Both the position numbers and the translations under genes were made by a program. From contig NZ_JAASAF010000006.1 of the NCBI RefSeq assembly GCF_012726195.1, positions 62,001-126,000 of the forward strand: 64,000 nt of DNA, given 5' to 3'. Below are positions 44,900 to 55,493 of this stretch, piece after piece. The stretch's first letter is position 1. Each line of letters starts with the position of its first letter. The stretch is from Rhodococcus sp. HNM0563 (GTDB lineage: Bacteria; Actinomycetota; Actinomycetes; Mycobacteriales; Mycobacteriaceae). Under the pieces are notes generated by a model that was not told the origin of the DNA, did no database searches, and saw only the letters and a list, made by a program, of their open reading frames with translations.

Positions 44900-45706
44900 G
44901 TGAGTTCGGACAAGATGCTGACCCGCATCGGCGGCCTGTTGCGGCAGGCGGAGTCGACCGACAATCCGCACGAGGCCGACGCCTTCCTCGCCGCCGCCCA
45001 GCGGCTTGCGACATCCGCCTCGGTCGATCTCGCAGTGGCCCGCGCCCACACGACCGCCAGGCAGCGCCGTGCGGCGCCCGTCCAGCGACTCGTCACCATC
45101 GGGGAGGCCGGGAAGAAGGGACTGCGGACGTATGCGCAGCTGTTCCTGGCGATCGCCGCGGCCAACGACGTCCAGTGCGACATCACCGCGACCTCCACGG
45201 TGATCTACGCGTACGGTTTCGCCGCCGACATCGACGTCTGCGAGGCCCTCTACTCGTCGCTGCTGGTGCAGATGGTGCGCGCCTCCGACGCATACCTGCG
45301 CTCGGGCACCTACAAGGACGAGACGACGGTGCGGACGGCGATCGAACGCCGCGGAGGCCGACAGGTCCGCACAAAGGTGCGCAAACCCGTCGCGGGCGTC
45401 ACCGCACGCCTGAACTTCCAGTCGGCGTTCGCCGCGCGAATCGGTGCGCGCCTCGCCGAAGCGAAACAGGACACCGAGCGCGAAGCCGAGGAATCGACGC
45501 CCGGCACCGCCCTCGTCCTTCGCGGCAAGGAACTCGAGTTGCGCGATTTCTACCGCACGACCTCGCAGGCGCGAGGAAGCTGGCGGGGGAACCGTGTGGC
45601 GACACGATCCGCCGACGCGCAACGCGCCGGCGACCGCGCTGGGCGCACGGCGCGACTCGGCGGCTCACCCGAACTACCACCTGCCGCGAGGAGGCTGGAA
45701 TCGTGA
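44900..45706 (+). CDS. DUF2786 protein
   Basis: 268 residues. The N-terminal DUF2786 motif is KMLTRIGGLLRQAESTDNP, with HEADAFLAAAQRLATSASVD. A central domain (LRTYAQLFLAIAAANDVQCD) follows, and the C-terminal third is basic and low in structure. The function of the family is unknown; the domain is found in phages and actinobacteria. GTG 44900 is chosen. The stop overlaps the TIGR04338 metalloprotein start (GTGA), and this pairing is recurrent in mycolic-acid bacteria. Confidence 0.82.
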   Translation: MSSDKMLTRIGGLLRQAESTDNPHEADAFLAAAQRLATSASVDLAVARAHTTARQRRAAPVQRLVTIGEAGKKGLRTYAQLFLAIAAANDVQCDITATSTVIYAYGFAADIDVCEALYSSLLVQMVRASDAYLRSGTYKDETTVRTAIERRGGRQVRTKVRKPVAGVTARLNFQSAFAARIGARLAEAKQDTEREAEESTPGTALVLRGKELELRDFYRTTSQARGSWRGNRVATRSADAQRAGDRAGRTARLGGSPELPPAARRLES

Positions 45707-46218
45707 CCAAGGTGCGCGATACACAGAGAACGTCTGTGTACGAGGCAGAGTCGCTCGTCCGGCGCATGTTCGATCTCGCGGACGAGCGCGGCCTGCGCGC
45801 CGTCGAAGTGGCCGGGTCCCACGTCACCTTGCCGATCGAACGGCGTTTCGCATCGCTCGAGTCCGCGCAGCAGTACGTCGACAAGGTGCTTGCCCTGAAC
45901 TGGGTGCGTGCGCGTTGGTCGCGCGCAGCACTGCCTGTGCGAGTCCGTGCGCGGTCGGGAAACACCGCGGCGCACTACGAGAGCGACTGCGCAACCATCG
46001 CTCTCCCAGTACATCGCGGCAATCAGGCATGGGCGTTCCGCGAACTCGTCGTGTTGCACGAACTCGCACATCACCTCGACCCGCAGGACCCGGATGATCC
46101 GACCGAAGCGGCCCACGGGCCCGCGTTCGTCGACCGGTTCCTGACATTGGTCGACGAGATCATCGGGCCCGAGGCCGCATTCGTGTTGCGCGCGTCGGGG
46201 ATCGCGGTTCGCGAGTGA
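45703..46218 (+). CDS. TIGR04338-type metallohydrolase (HExxH)
   Basis: 171 residues with the zinc-protease signature VLHELAHHLD: H119, E120 and H123, plus H138 in AAHGPAF as third ligand. This fits TIGR04338, a small actinobacterial metalloprotein family of unknown role. There is no signal peptide, so it is cytoplasmic. GTG 45703 overlaps the DUF2786 stop, indicating coupled expression and probably a joint function. It ends 7 nt from the convergent acyl-CoA dehydrogenase. Confidence 0.82.
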   Translation: MTKVRDTQRTSVYEAESLVRRMFDLADERGLRAVEVAGSHVTLPIERRFASLESAQQYVDKVLALNWVRARWSRAALPVRVRARSGNTAAHYESDCATIALPVHRGNQAWAFRELVVLHELAHHLDPQDPDDPTEAAHGPAFVDRFLTLVDEIIGPEAAFVLRASGIAVRE

Positions 46219-46225
46219 GCTCGCG

Positions 46226-47362
46226 TCACATACCGGCGATCTCCACACGCTCGTAGTCGCCGACACCTGCGGCAAGCACCCGCAAGTGGTCGTCCATGGT
46301 GCCGAGAGTGTGCTCGATCGCGGTGAGCCGGCTCAGGTAGTGCCCGATGGAGTGTTCTGCGGTGACACCGATACCGCCGTGCATCTGCACCGCCTCCTGC
46401 CCGATCTTGCGTGCCGACCGGCCGACCTGCAGTTTCGCACGCGAAGCGATCACCGGGTCGACGATGCCGTCGGCCAGCGCCATGGTCGCGTACAGGCTCA
46501 TGCTCGCCGCCAGTTCGTACTGCACGTACATGTCGGCGGCGCGGTGTGTCAGGGCCTGGAACGTCGCGAGCGGAACACCGAACTGCTTGCGCTGCTTCAG
46601 GTAATCCGCCGTGGCGCGCACTGCTCGATCGATCGCGCCGGTCGCCTCGGCGCACAGCACCGCCTGCGCTCGGACCTGTGCCGCGACGATCGCGGCCGAC
46701 GCGTCGGTGGCCTCACCGAGCGCGACAGCAGCAACGCCGTCGAGCACGATCTGCGCAGCGCGGCGCTCGTCGTTCGTTCGGTACGACGTGCGGGTGAGCC
46801 CGTCGGCGTCGGCGGAAACGATGAACAGACCCACGCCGCCGTCGGGCAGCTGCGCTGAGACGATCAGCGTCTCGGCGCAATCACCGTGGAGCACAGGGTT
46901 CTTGCGTCCGGTCAGAGTCCATGAATCGCCGCTACGCACAGCGGTGGTGGTGACGGACATGGACGGCCAGCGGGTTCCGGGTTCGTCGTGCGCGAACGCC
47001 ATCAACAGCGTTCCTTCGGACAGCCGCGGCAGGAAGTCGCCCCGCTGGTCGTCGCTGCCGACCTCCGCGACGAGCCCGCCGGGCAGGTACACGGCAGCGA
47101 GCACCGGTTCGGGAGCGAGGGCCGCGCCGAGTTCGGTCGCGACGGCCATCACCTCGACGGGCCCGGCACCCATTCCGCCGTGCTTCTCGGGAAACGGCAG
47201 GCCGAGCACACCGAGTTCGGCGAGCTGTTGCCACAATTCGCGGCTCCAGCCGAGATCGCCTTCTGCCACGCGGTTGCGGGTCTCCACGTCGTACGCATCG
47301 GCGAGCAGGTCGCGGACGGTCTTGCGGAGCAGGTCCTGTTCGGTATCGAGATCGAAGTTCAT
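46226..47362 (-). CDS. Acyl-CoA dehydrogenase, short FadE type
   Basis: 378 residues. The N-terminal helical domain (MNFDLDTEQDLLRKTVRDLL, GLPFPEKHGGMG) and the C-terminal VQMHGGIGVTAEHSIGHYL are present, but the middle strand reads WTLTGRKNPVLHGDCAE and the usual catalytic Glu region is weak. The conserved LAFSEP-type substrate motif reads MAFAHDEPGTRW. In actinobacteria such proteins form alpha2beta2 heterotetramers with a partner FadE, and the upstream gene at 47373 is an obvious partner. ATG 47362 is chosen. Confidence 0.88.
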   Translation of the reverse strand: MNFDLDTEQDLLRKTVRDLLADAYDVETRNRVAEGDLGWSRELWQQLAELGVLGLPFPEKHGGMGAGPVEVMAVATELGAALAPEPVLAAVYLPGGLVAEVGSDDQRGDFLPRLSEGTLLMAFAHDEPGTRWPSMSVTTTAVRSGDSWTLTGRKNPVLHGDCAETLIVSAQLPDGGVGLFIVSADADGLTRTSYRTNDERRAAQIVLDGVAAVALGEATDASAAIVAAQVRAQAVLCAEATGAIDRAVRATADYLKQRKQFGVPLATFQALTHRAADMYVQYELAASMSLYATMALADGIVDPVIASRAKLQVGRSARKIGQEAVQMHGGIGVTAEHSIGHYLSRLTAIEHTLGTMDDHLRVLAAGVGDYERVEIAGM

Positions 47363-47372
47363 GTCCTTGGCC

Positions 47373-48542
<1,170 letters not shown>

Positions 48543-48614
48543 GGGTGGCCCTCTGTCGCGGTTGTGCGGTGGGGAGACCAGCGGAAAGGCTGCTGATCTG
48601 TACTCCCGAACCGT

Positions 48615-48633
48615 AACCTGACACTGTAAGGTT
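48615..48633. promoter_or_regulatory. Inverted repeat between FadE pair and TetR gene
   Basis: AACCT-n9-AGGTT, with the centre GACACTGTA, lies 32 bp upstream of the TetR start and about 75 bp upstream of the FadE start. It is a reasonable TetR operator for both. Confidence 0.5.
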
Positions 48634-48664
48634 GTCCAGTACGACGACAGGAAAGGAGACGCAC

Positions 48665-49297
48665 ATGGCGCGGCCACGCACCCCGATACTGAGCCGGGAG
48701 CTCATTCGTGAGACGACACTGCGCCTGGTCGACGAACACGGCCTCGATGCCGTGTCGATGCGCAAGATCGCGAACGAACTCGGCGTCCGCGCACCCTCGC
48801 TGTACAGCCACTACGCCAACAAGGACGAACTGCTCGACGACATCGCCCGCACCGTCGCCGAGAACGTCGACGTGAGCGGATTCGACGACGACGATTGGCA
48901 GAACGCCCTGCGTAGCTGGGCACGCTCGTACCGCAACGCCCTTGCCGCGCATCCCAACATGGTGCCGTTCCTCGCCTACGGCCCGAGCGACCGACCCGTC
49001 GCACTCGACCGCGCCGACGCCGTGCACGGCGGACTCACTCGCGCAGGTTGGCCACCACGGACCGCGACGATGATCGGGGCATCGATCAAGTACATCGTCG
49101 TCGGCTCCGCGATCACGTCGTTCGCCGGTGGGTTCATCGACGACATCGACACCTACAACGAACGCTATCCGCACCTGTCTCAGGCGCACCGGCTCCGCGA
49201 GTACGCCGCCGAGATCGACGAGGACAGTTTCGAGCTGGTCCTCGGCACGTTCTTGTCGGGGCTCGCCGCGCAATACGCGGCGCTCGACAAAAGCTGA
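48665..49297 (+). CDS. TetR-family regulator with TetR_C-like domain
   Basis: 210 residues. The N-terminal HTH (LRLVDEHGLDAVSMRKIANE, LGVRAPSLYSHYANKDELLD) resembles the tetracycline-repressor proper, and the C-terminal domain is TetR_C_1-like. ATG 48665 has GGAAAGGAG at good spacing. It diverges from the FadE operon and probably controls it through the inverted repeat between them. Confidence 0.88.
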   Translation: MARPRTPILSRELIRETTLRLVDEHGLDAVSMRKIANELGVRAPSLYSHYANKDELLDDIARTVAENVDVSGFDDDDWQNALRSWARSYRNALAAHPNMVPFLAYGPSDRPVALDRADAVHGGLTRAGWPPRTATMIGASIKYIVVGSAITSFAGGFIDDIDTYNERYPHLSQAHRLREYAAEIDEDSFELVLGTFLSGLAAQYAALDKS

Positions 49298-49303
49298 CGA
49301 CGG

Positions 49304-49792
49304 TCAGGTACGCCGCAACCGCACGAACCTGATCCGACTCCCGGCTTCACGGAAGTCACTGTCACTGCCGTCGACCTCGAATCCCATGGTCGCGGACAGC
49401 TTGACGGCAAGCTTCCGGTGGCGGCGCGCATAATGCGCGAAAAAGTGCGCACCCTCGTCCGGCTCGAGAAACTCCGCCGTGACCGCGACCCGCTCTCGCC
49501 GCGACTCGACGCGTGCGTGCGGATCGGCTCGCAGATTGCGATACCAGTCCGACGTGGCTCCGAAACCGACCGCGACGACGAAACCGTCGTGCGTGTCGTC
49601 GTAATTGACGACCTCGAGCACCACATACCGAGGTTTCCCGGTCTTGCGACCTCGGTGCTCGAGGAGAAGGAAGTGGCGCCCCAGCAGGAACCCGAGGTGC
49701 CATCGATACAACCGGATCGGCGAGCGGAAGAGCCGACGCCGGATACCGGTCGGCGGTACAGCGGGTTCCGTGACGCGCATGTCTTCCACCAT
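49304..49792 (-). CDS. Deazaflavin (F420)-dependent nitroreductase-family protein
   Basis: 162 residues, a DDN/DUF385 split-barrel: LLLEHRGRKTGKPRYVVLEV near the N-terminus and VAVGFGATSDWYRNLRADP for cofactor and substrate. The family uses F420H2 to reduce quinones and nitro compounds at the membrane. An ATG at 49780 (MRVTEPAV) with GGAAG upstream is an alternative start to 49792. It is convergent with the TetR gene (7 bp apart). Confidence 0.88.
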   Translation of the reverse strand: MVEDMRVTEPAVPPTGIRRRLFRSPIRLYRWHLGFLLGRHFLLLEHRGRKTGKPRYVVLEVVNYDDTHDGFVVAVGFGATSDWYRNLRADPHARVESRRERVAVTAEFLEPDEGAHFFAHYARRHRKLAVKLSATMGFEVDGSDSDFREAGSRIRFVRLRRT

Positions 49793-49873
49793 GCACCGCC
49801 GCGTCGCTCATGTCGACACGCCGACCCATGTCCTCCGGGTCGAGCGCCATAATCACGCATAACTTCGATAGGT

Positions 49874-51130
49874 ATGCAGCACAACGGCGCGTCTCGTCGG
49901 GCTCGCAACCACCCCCGGTGGTGGCTGGCCGTGCTGGGCCTCGCCGCGGCCGTCGCGTTCGTCGCGCACGATCGGCTTCTCGGCTTCGACACCTTCTACG
50001 GGCTGTTCGGCAACACCGTCGACGCCGAGGTCTACCGGTACGGCGGCACAACCGTCCGGACGTCCGAGCCGCTGTACGACTTCGTCCTGCACGACGCGCT
50101 CCCGTTCACGTATCCGCCGTTCGCGGCCCTGACATTCCTGCCGCTGTCGGTCCTGTCGATCCACGGCACGGAACTCGCGCTCAACCTGGCCAATCTCGTG
50201 CTCGTGTATCTCGCGGTGTGGTTGTGCTGGCGGCAACTCGGCTACCGGGATTCTGCGCGCACCAGGCTGATCAGTATCTTTCTCGCGGTTCTGTTCACGT
50301 GGATCGAACCCGTCCGCATGACGATCTGGCTCGGACAGGTCAATCTCATCCTGCTGGTTCTGGTGCTGTGGGACCTCGGGAGGCCCGAACACTCCCGGCT
50401 ACGGGGGATCGGGGTCGGGATCGCGGCGGGCCTCAAGCTCACCCCGCTGTTCTTCATCGCCTATCTCGCCGCGCTGCGACAGTGGCGCGCCGCGGTCGTG
50501 GCCACCGCGACGTTCGTCGCGACCGTGCTCCTCGGCTTCGTCGTGATCTTCTCGGACTCCTGGCGATTCTGGACCAGCACCATCATCCGGTCGGAGCGGA
50601 TCGGGCTGATCTCTTCACCCGCGAACCAGTCGATTCGCGGGATCCTCGCCCGCACCCTGCATACCGAAGATCCCCCCATGTGGTTGTGGCTGCTGTGCGC
50701 CGGGGCGGTCGGAGTCCTCGGGTTGTGGGCGGCATACCTCGCGCATCGCAACGGCAAACGTCTCCTGAGCCTGACCGTCGCAGGACTCACTGCCCCGATG
50801 GTGGCGCCGTTCTCGTGGGGACACCATTGGGTGTGGGTGATCCCGCTGCTCGTCCTGTGCCTGGATCAGGCACTGCGCTGGCGGCGATGGTGGGGATACC
50901 TTCTGCCGTTCGCCGCGGCCGTGCCGCTGCTCGCCTGGTACCGGTCGTATCCCGACGGTGTCGTGGCGATCGGGATATTCATGACGCCCGGCTCACCCGT
51001 GGTGCAAAGCATGCTCCAAGCCACGTACCCGATCGTCTACACGGTGCTGCTCGTCGTCGTGCTTGCGACGAACCGTCCCACCGGAATCACGCTGCATCGT
51101 GAAGCCGATCCGCCTACCGTGGACGCATGA
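49874..51130 (+). CDS. GT87 alpha-mannosyltransferase-like membrane protein
   Basis: 418 residues with about ten membrane helices. The first extracytoplasmic loop has DAEVYRYGGTTV and FTYPPFAALTFLPL, and the VRMTIWLGQVNLILLVLVLWD and APFSWGHHWVWVIPLLVL segments are typical of polyprenol-phosphomannose-dependent alpha-(1,2)-mannosyltransferases (PimE/Rv2181-like). It probably adds mannose to PIM, LM or LAM outside the membrane. Its stop overlaps the start of the LLM oxidoreductase (ATGA). Confidence 0.85.
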   Translation: MQHNGASRRARNHPRWWLAVLGLAAAVAFVAHDRLLGFDTFYGLFGNTVDAEVYRYGGTTVRTSEPLYDFVLHDALPFTYPPFAALTFLPLSVLSIHGTELALNLANLVLVYLAVWLCWRQLGYRDSARTRLISIFLAVLFTWIEPVRMTIWLGQVNLILLVLVLWDLGRPEHSRLRGIGVGIAAGLKLTPLFFIAYLAALRQWRAAVVATATFVATVLLGFVVIFSDSWRFWTSTIIRSERIGLISSPANQSIRGILARTLHTEDPPMWLWLLCAGAVGVLGLWAAYLAHRNGKRLLSLTVAGLTAPMVAPFSWGHHWVWVIPLLVLCLDQALRWRRWWGYLLPFAAAVPLLAWYRSYPDGVVAIGIFMTPGSPVVQSMLQATYPIVYTVLLVVVLATNRPTGITLHREADPPTVDA

Positions 51131-51921
51131 CACGCCCCGTTCGCATCGGTCTCCAACTCCAGCCCCAACACCAACCGGATTACCAAGTCATCCGCGACAC
51201 CGTGCTCCGAGCTGAGGACGCAGGCGCAGACATCGTTTTCAACTGGGATCACTTCTATCCGCTCACCGGCGATCCCGACGGCGCCCACTTCGAATGCTGG
51301 ACCATGCTCGGCGCGTGGGCCGAGCAGACCGAACGGGTCGAGATCGGTGCGCTCGTCACAGGAGGCGGATACCGCAACCCCGAGCTACTCGCCGACATGG
51401 CCCGCACCGTCGACCACATCAGCGGTGGTCGACTGATCCTCGGCATCGGCTCCGGCTGGTTCGAGAAGGACTACGACGAATACGGCTACGAGTTCGGCAC
51501 CAAAGGGTCGCGCCTCGACCTACTCGCCGAATACCTGCCGCGCATCACCTCCCGGCTCGGCAAGCTCAACCCACAGCCCACCCGGCACATTCCGCTGCTC
51601 ATCGGTGGTGGCGGACCGAAGAAGACGCTGCCGCTGGTCGCCAAGTACGCCGATATCTGGCACAGCTTCGGCGAATTCGACACCCACACGGAGAAATCGA
51701 AGATCCTCGAAGCCCGATGCGCGGATGTCGGCCGATCGCCTTCGGAGATCGAACGGTCGGCGCCATGGCCAGGCCTCGAGCACGCCGCGGCATACGCAGA
51801 GGCGGGCATCACGTTGTTCACCGTGGGTGTCGGGGGCCCCGACTACGACCTGGCCCAGCTGGTCGAAGCAATCGAGTGGCGCGACGAGAATTCACCGCCC
51901 CCCGTGACAGGTCTGGCGTAA
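51127..51921 (+). CDS. LLM-class (F420-dependent) oxidoreductase
   Basis: 264 residues of a luciferase-like TIM barrel: VFNWDHFYPL, EIGALVTGGGYRNPELLADM, GRLILGIGSGWFEKDYDEYG and PLLIGGGGPKKTL. These bind F420 in actinobacterial members. Substrate is unknown. It is translationally coupled to the upstream GT87 gene, though no functional link is obvious. Confidence 0.88.
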   Translation: MTRPVRIGLQLQPQHQPDYQVIRDTVLRAEDAGADIVFNWDHFYPLTGDPDGAHFECWTMLGAWAEQTERVEIGALVTGGGYRNPELLADMARTVDHISGGRLILGIGSGWFEKDYDEYGYEFGTKGSRLDLLAEYLPRITSRLGKLNPQPTRHIPLLIGGGGPKKTLPLVAKYADIWHSFGEFDTHTEKSKILEARCADVGRSPSEIERSAPWPGLEHAAAYAEAGITLFTVGVGGPDYDLAQLVEAIEWRDENSPPPVTGLA

Positions 51922-52027
51922 TCGGACGGCGTGGCACTTGCGACAGCTCGCCGAGCCGAGACGCTGAGGCGCGCCGGCGCCGCGCCGCTTCGCAGCATCG
52001 CCGATACGTCTCTACGATCGAACGTGC

Positions 52028-53224
52028 ATGCCCGATGTACCGACGCTTCCACCGTGCACCGCCGGCGACTGGGACGACGCCCGCCGGAGGCGGCGCCTGC
52101 GTGACAGCCGCACCGGCCACAGTTGGGTTCGATTCGGCAGGCTTCGCCGCTTCGTCGCCCGCACTGCGATCGCGATCGTGCCGTTTGTGGCCCTCTACAC
52201 GCAGTACTGGCATTTCGACGTTGCGCCGATGCGCGAACAACTCGCCGACACGCAGCCGCGCATCCATCAGGTCTACGAGGCCCGCGATCGGGATGACCGC
52301 GACACCGCCGTGGTGGACCTCGTCGGCCTCGGCAATCTCGACGCCACGGACACTGCCTCCCACCTCCCCGCCCTGAGTGGCCTCGGCGAAGTGTGGGCTG
52401 TCGAGTACGACAACGGCGGTCTCGACACCGCCGTCGTGAGCCGTCTCGTGGCAGCACGCGCCGAGACCCTCGGAATCGACTCGGTGATCCTCACCGGCCA
52501 CAGCATGGGTGGCATCATCGCGCTCGAGGTCGCGCAGCACCTGTATCAGGACACACCTCTCGACGTCCTCGGAGTGATCCTCGACTGCACACCGATAGAT
52601 CTGCACGCCGTACGTGCCGACAGTCGCGATGCGGGGGAGGACCTGCTGCGCTGGATCGGTTGGATCCCCGGAGCCCGCGAGAGCCGAATCATGCGGATGA
52701 CCGTCGAGATCGCGGCACGCCAGCACCGGTTCGTGCTTCCGTCGGATCGTTGGTACAGGCGCATCGACGGTTCCGAACTCATCGACGTCGTCGAGGAGGT
52801 GCTGAACGACAAGATTCTGTCGACCGACGCCGCGAGCAACGGTCTGATCGAATCCCAGTTCCAGGCGATCGTCGCCTCCGGCGCTTCCGACAGCCTGCGT
52901 GCACTCGCCGCCGAACAGGACGACAAGGTGCGTCCTGCAATCGTGTTCGTGCGGCCACGGAATGCGTCGAACGATCATGTCGTGGACGTCGAGTACACAC
53001 AGCAGGCCCTCGTCGACCACTCCGGCGGGGTCGACGGCACACTGCTCGTCGCGAAGCTCGATCACACCGGGCACGCCAATCCGATCCAGGCGCCCGAGGC
53101 CTACAACGACGCGATCATCAAGCGAATCGAACCGTTCATCGACCTGCGACCCGGCGAGAACGACGGGGACGACGAGGACGACACCGGGAGCGTGCCGCCA
53201 TCCGGCCCGTCGGCCGGTCCGTGA
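52028..53224 (+). CDS. Membrane-anchored alpha/beta hydrolase
   Basis: 398 residues. A basic N-terminal cytoplasmic part (1 to about 40), one membrane helix (about 41-58), then an exported alpha/beta-hydrolase fold. The nucleophile elbow is TGHSMGG with S159, and HTGHANP near the end gives a candidate histidine. The C-terminal tail is acidic (DGDDEDDTG). It probably hydrolyses an ester or amide at the cell surface. The substrate is not evident. Confidence 0.82.
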   Translation: MPDVPTLPPCTAGDWDDARRRRRLRDSRTGHSWVRFGRLRRFVARTAIAIVPFVALYTQYWHFDVAPMREQLADTQPRIHQVYEARDRDDRDTAVVDLVGLGNLDATDTASHLPALSGLGEVWAVEYDNGGLDTAVVSRLVAARAETLGIDSVILTGHSMGGIIALEVAQHLYQDTPLDVLGVILDCTPIDLHAVRADSRDAGEDLLRWIGWIPGARESRIMRMTVEIAARQHRFVLPSDRWYRRIDGSELIDVVEEVLNDKILSTDAASNGLIESQFQAIVASGASDSLRALAAEQDDKVRPAIVFVRPRNASNDHVVDVEYTQQALVDHSGGVDGTLLVAKLDHTGHANPIQAPEAYNDAIIKRIEPFIDLRPGENDGDDEDDTGSVPPSGPSAGP

Positions 53225-53326
53225 TCTTCGAAACACTCACCCTGCGTTCACCTTCTCGTTGCCTTCGACACGCTTCCGGCTTCTACGGTCCCTCGGTTGT
53301 ACCTAGAAGATGAGGGAGACAGCCCC

Positions 53327-55408
53327 GTGGCCCGCAAAGATTTACCTCTGATCGTCATGCACGACGGCAAGTCGTCACGTTCGAACATCACCTGCAAGTA
53401 CAAGTGCGGCGACGCGTGCTCGCACAACGTGCCCAACACCTCCGGCGGCGCCTATTTCGGAGACCTCGTGCGTCACGCGGTGTCTCGGCGTGGAGTGCTG
53501 CGTGGCGGCGCGATGGCCGTACTCGCCGTGGGCGCCGGAGGCGCGCTCGTCGCATGCTCCGACGATTCCGCTGCCGCGCCCGCCGAGGGCGGCGCCCAGG
53601 GTGCCGCCGATCTCGGCCCCAGCCCCGCCGGCACCGACTTCGTCGCCGTCGCTCCCAACACCGACGATGCGGTCACCGTGCCCGAGGGCTACGAGCAGGA
53701 AGTCGTGATCCGCTGGGGCGACAAGGTCCTCCCGGACGCCCCCGACTTCGATATCGACAACCAGACTGCAGTAGCGCAGGAGAAACAGTTCGGATTCAAC
53801 AACGATTTTGCGGGCCTGCTGCCCGTCGACGGTGTCCCGAACACGTACCTGCTCGTCGTCAACCACGAATACAGCACCGAACCGTTCATGTTCGCCGGGT
53901 ACGACGAGGAGAACCCGACCGAGGAGCAGGTCCGCATCGGCATCGCGAACCACGGGATGTCGGTCGTCCAGGTCAAGGGCGAGTCCGGATCCGGGCGTCT
54001 CACACCGGAGTTCGGAGAGTACAACCGGCGCATCACCGGCACCACCGAGTTCCTGGTCACAGGCCCGGCAGCGGGCAGCGACCTGCTGAAGACCACCGCC
54101 GACCCCACCGGTACGCGGGTGGCCGGAACATTCAACAACTGTGCGGGCGGCGTCACCCCGTGGGGGACCGTGCTTTCCGGCGAAGAGAACTTCAACCAGT
54201 ACTTCGCGAACGCCGAGACGGTCACCGACGCTGCCGGCGCCGAACGCCTCGCCCGGTACGGCCTCGAAGGTGGTGCATCCGACCGCAAATGGGAGCGCTT
54301 CGACCGCCGCTTCGATGTTGCAGCAGAACCCAACGAGGTCAACCGGTTCGGCTGGGTTGTCGAAATCGATCCCTTCGACGCCACGTCGACGCCCGTCAAG
54401 CACACAGCGCTCGGCCGCTTCAAGCACGAAGCAGCCAACATCCACGTCACCGGTGACGGAACGGTCGTCGCGTACAGCGGCGACGACGAGCGCTTCGACT
54501 ACATGTACAAGTTCGTCTCGTCCCGCAAGATGCAGGATGGAAACTCCCGCGCCGCGACGGCTCACAACATGACACTGCTCGACGCGGGCACGCTGTACGT
54601 CGCGGTGCTCGAGGGCGACAACCCGGATGCCGTCGACGGCTCGGGAGATCTACCCGAGAGCGGAGCATTCACAGGTACCGGAACGTGGATTCCCCTGCTG
54701 CGCGCCAACGAGGACGGTACGAGCGAATCCCTCGTCGACGGGATGAGTGCCGAAGAAGTCGCGGTGTTCACCCGCTTGGCGGGCGACAGGGTCGGTGCCA
54801 CCAAGATGGACCGGCCCGAGGACTTCGAGGCCAACCCCGTCACCGGCAAGGTCTACGTCGCGCTGACCAACAACACCAAGCGCGGTGTCGACGGTGGCGC
54901 TGCCGCCGACGAAGCCAACCCGCGCAACAACAACAAGAACGGACAGGTCCTCGAGATCGACGACGACCACGCCGGTACGTCGTTCACGTGGAACCTCCTG
55001 TTGGTGTGCGGTGACCCGGCCGCCGCCGACACCTACTTCGGCGGATTCGACAAGTCCCAGGTCAGTCCGATTTCGTGTCCCGACAACCTCGCGTTCGATC
55101 CACACGGCAACCTGTGGATCTCCACCGACGGAAACGCGCTCGGTTCCAACGACGGCCTGTTCGCCGTGGTCCTCGATGGGCCGCGCCGCGGTGAGACGAA
55201 GCAGTTCCTCACTGTGCCGGTCGGCGCCGAGACATGCGGGCCGATCATTCAGGACGGCCGCGTCGTCGTGTGCGTCCAGCATCCGGGCGAGACCGACGAC
55301 GCATCGTGGGACAGCCCGGGGTCGCACTGGCCCGACGGCGGTGACTCGCAGCCGCGCCCGTCGGTGGTCGCGGCATGGAAGAGTGGGGGCGGCCGGATCG
55401 GCATCTGA
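53327..55408 (+). CDS. phoX: PhoX-family alkaline phosphatase (DUF839), Tat-exported lipoprotein-like
   Basis: 693 residues. The N-terminus has a conserved pre-signal region (MARKDLPLIVMHDGKSSRSN with CKYKCGDACSHN), then the twin-arginine motif SRRGVLRGG (R54/R55), a hydrophobic stretch and ALVAC with C77 as a possible lipidation site. The beta-propeller body contains NCAGGVTPWGTVLSGEENF and FVALTNN-like repeats typical of PhoX, a Ca2+/Fe3+ phosphomonoesterase used when phosphate is scarce. GTG 53327 is chosen because GAGGGAG lies 7 nt upstream. It ends at a palindromic element. Confidence 0.92.
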   Translation: MARKDLPLIVMHDGKSSRSNITCKYKCGDACSHNVPNTSGGAYFGDLVRHAVSRRGVLRGGAMAVLAVGAGGALVACSDDSAAAPAEGGAQGAADLGPSPAGTDFVAVAPNTDDAVTVPEGYEQEVVIRWGDKVLPDAPDFDIDNQTAVAQEKQFGFNNDFAGLLPVDGVPNTYLLVVNHEYSTEPFMFAGYDEENPTEEQVRIGIANHGMSVVQVKGESGSGRLTPEFGEYNRRITGTTEFLVTGPAAGSDLLKTTADPTGTRVAGTFNNCAGGVTPWGTVLSGEENFNQYFANAETVTDAAGAERLARYGLEGGASDRKWERFDRRFDVAAEPNEVNRFGWVVEIDPFDATSTPVKHTALGRFKHEAANIHVTGDGTVVAYSGDDERFDYMYKFVSSRKMQDGNSRAATAHNMTLLDAGTLYVAVLEGDNPDAVDGSGDLPESGAFTGTGTWIPLLRANEDGTSESLVDGMSAEEVAVFTRLAGDRVGATKMDRPEDFEANPVTGKVYVALTNNTKRGVDGGAAADEANPRNNNKNGQVLEIDDDHAGTSFTWNLLLVCGDPAAADTYFGGFDKSQVSPISCPDNLAFDPHGNLWISTDGNALGSNDGLFAVVLDGPRRGETKQFLTVPVGAETCGPIIQDGRVVVCVQHPGETDDASWDSPGSHWPDGGDSQPRPSVVAAWKSGGGRIGI

Positions 55409-55423
55409 CCACCTATCACCCCT

Positions 55424-55478
55424 ATGACCGAATGTCACCTTCGTACATTCCAACTTGCCGAAGGTGACATTCGGCCAT
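55424..55478. terminator. Palindromic element copy 2, bidirectional terminator
   Basis: Carries the same arms as 29881-29935 (CCGAATGTCACCTTC and GAAGGTGACATTCGG) with a different loop. It lies between the convergent phoX and glucosylglycerate hydrolase genes. Confidence 0.8.
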
Positions 55479-55493
55479 CTCGCGGCGAAGCCG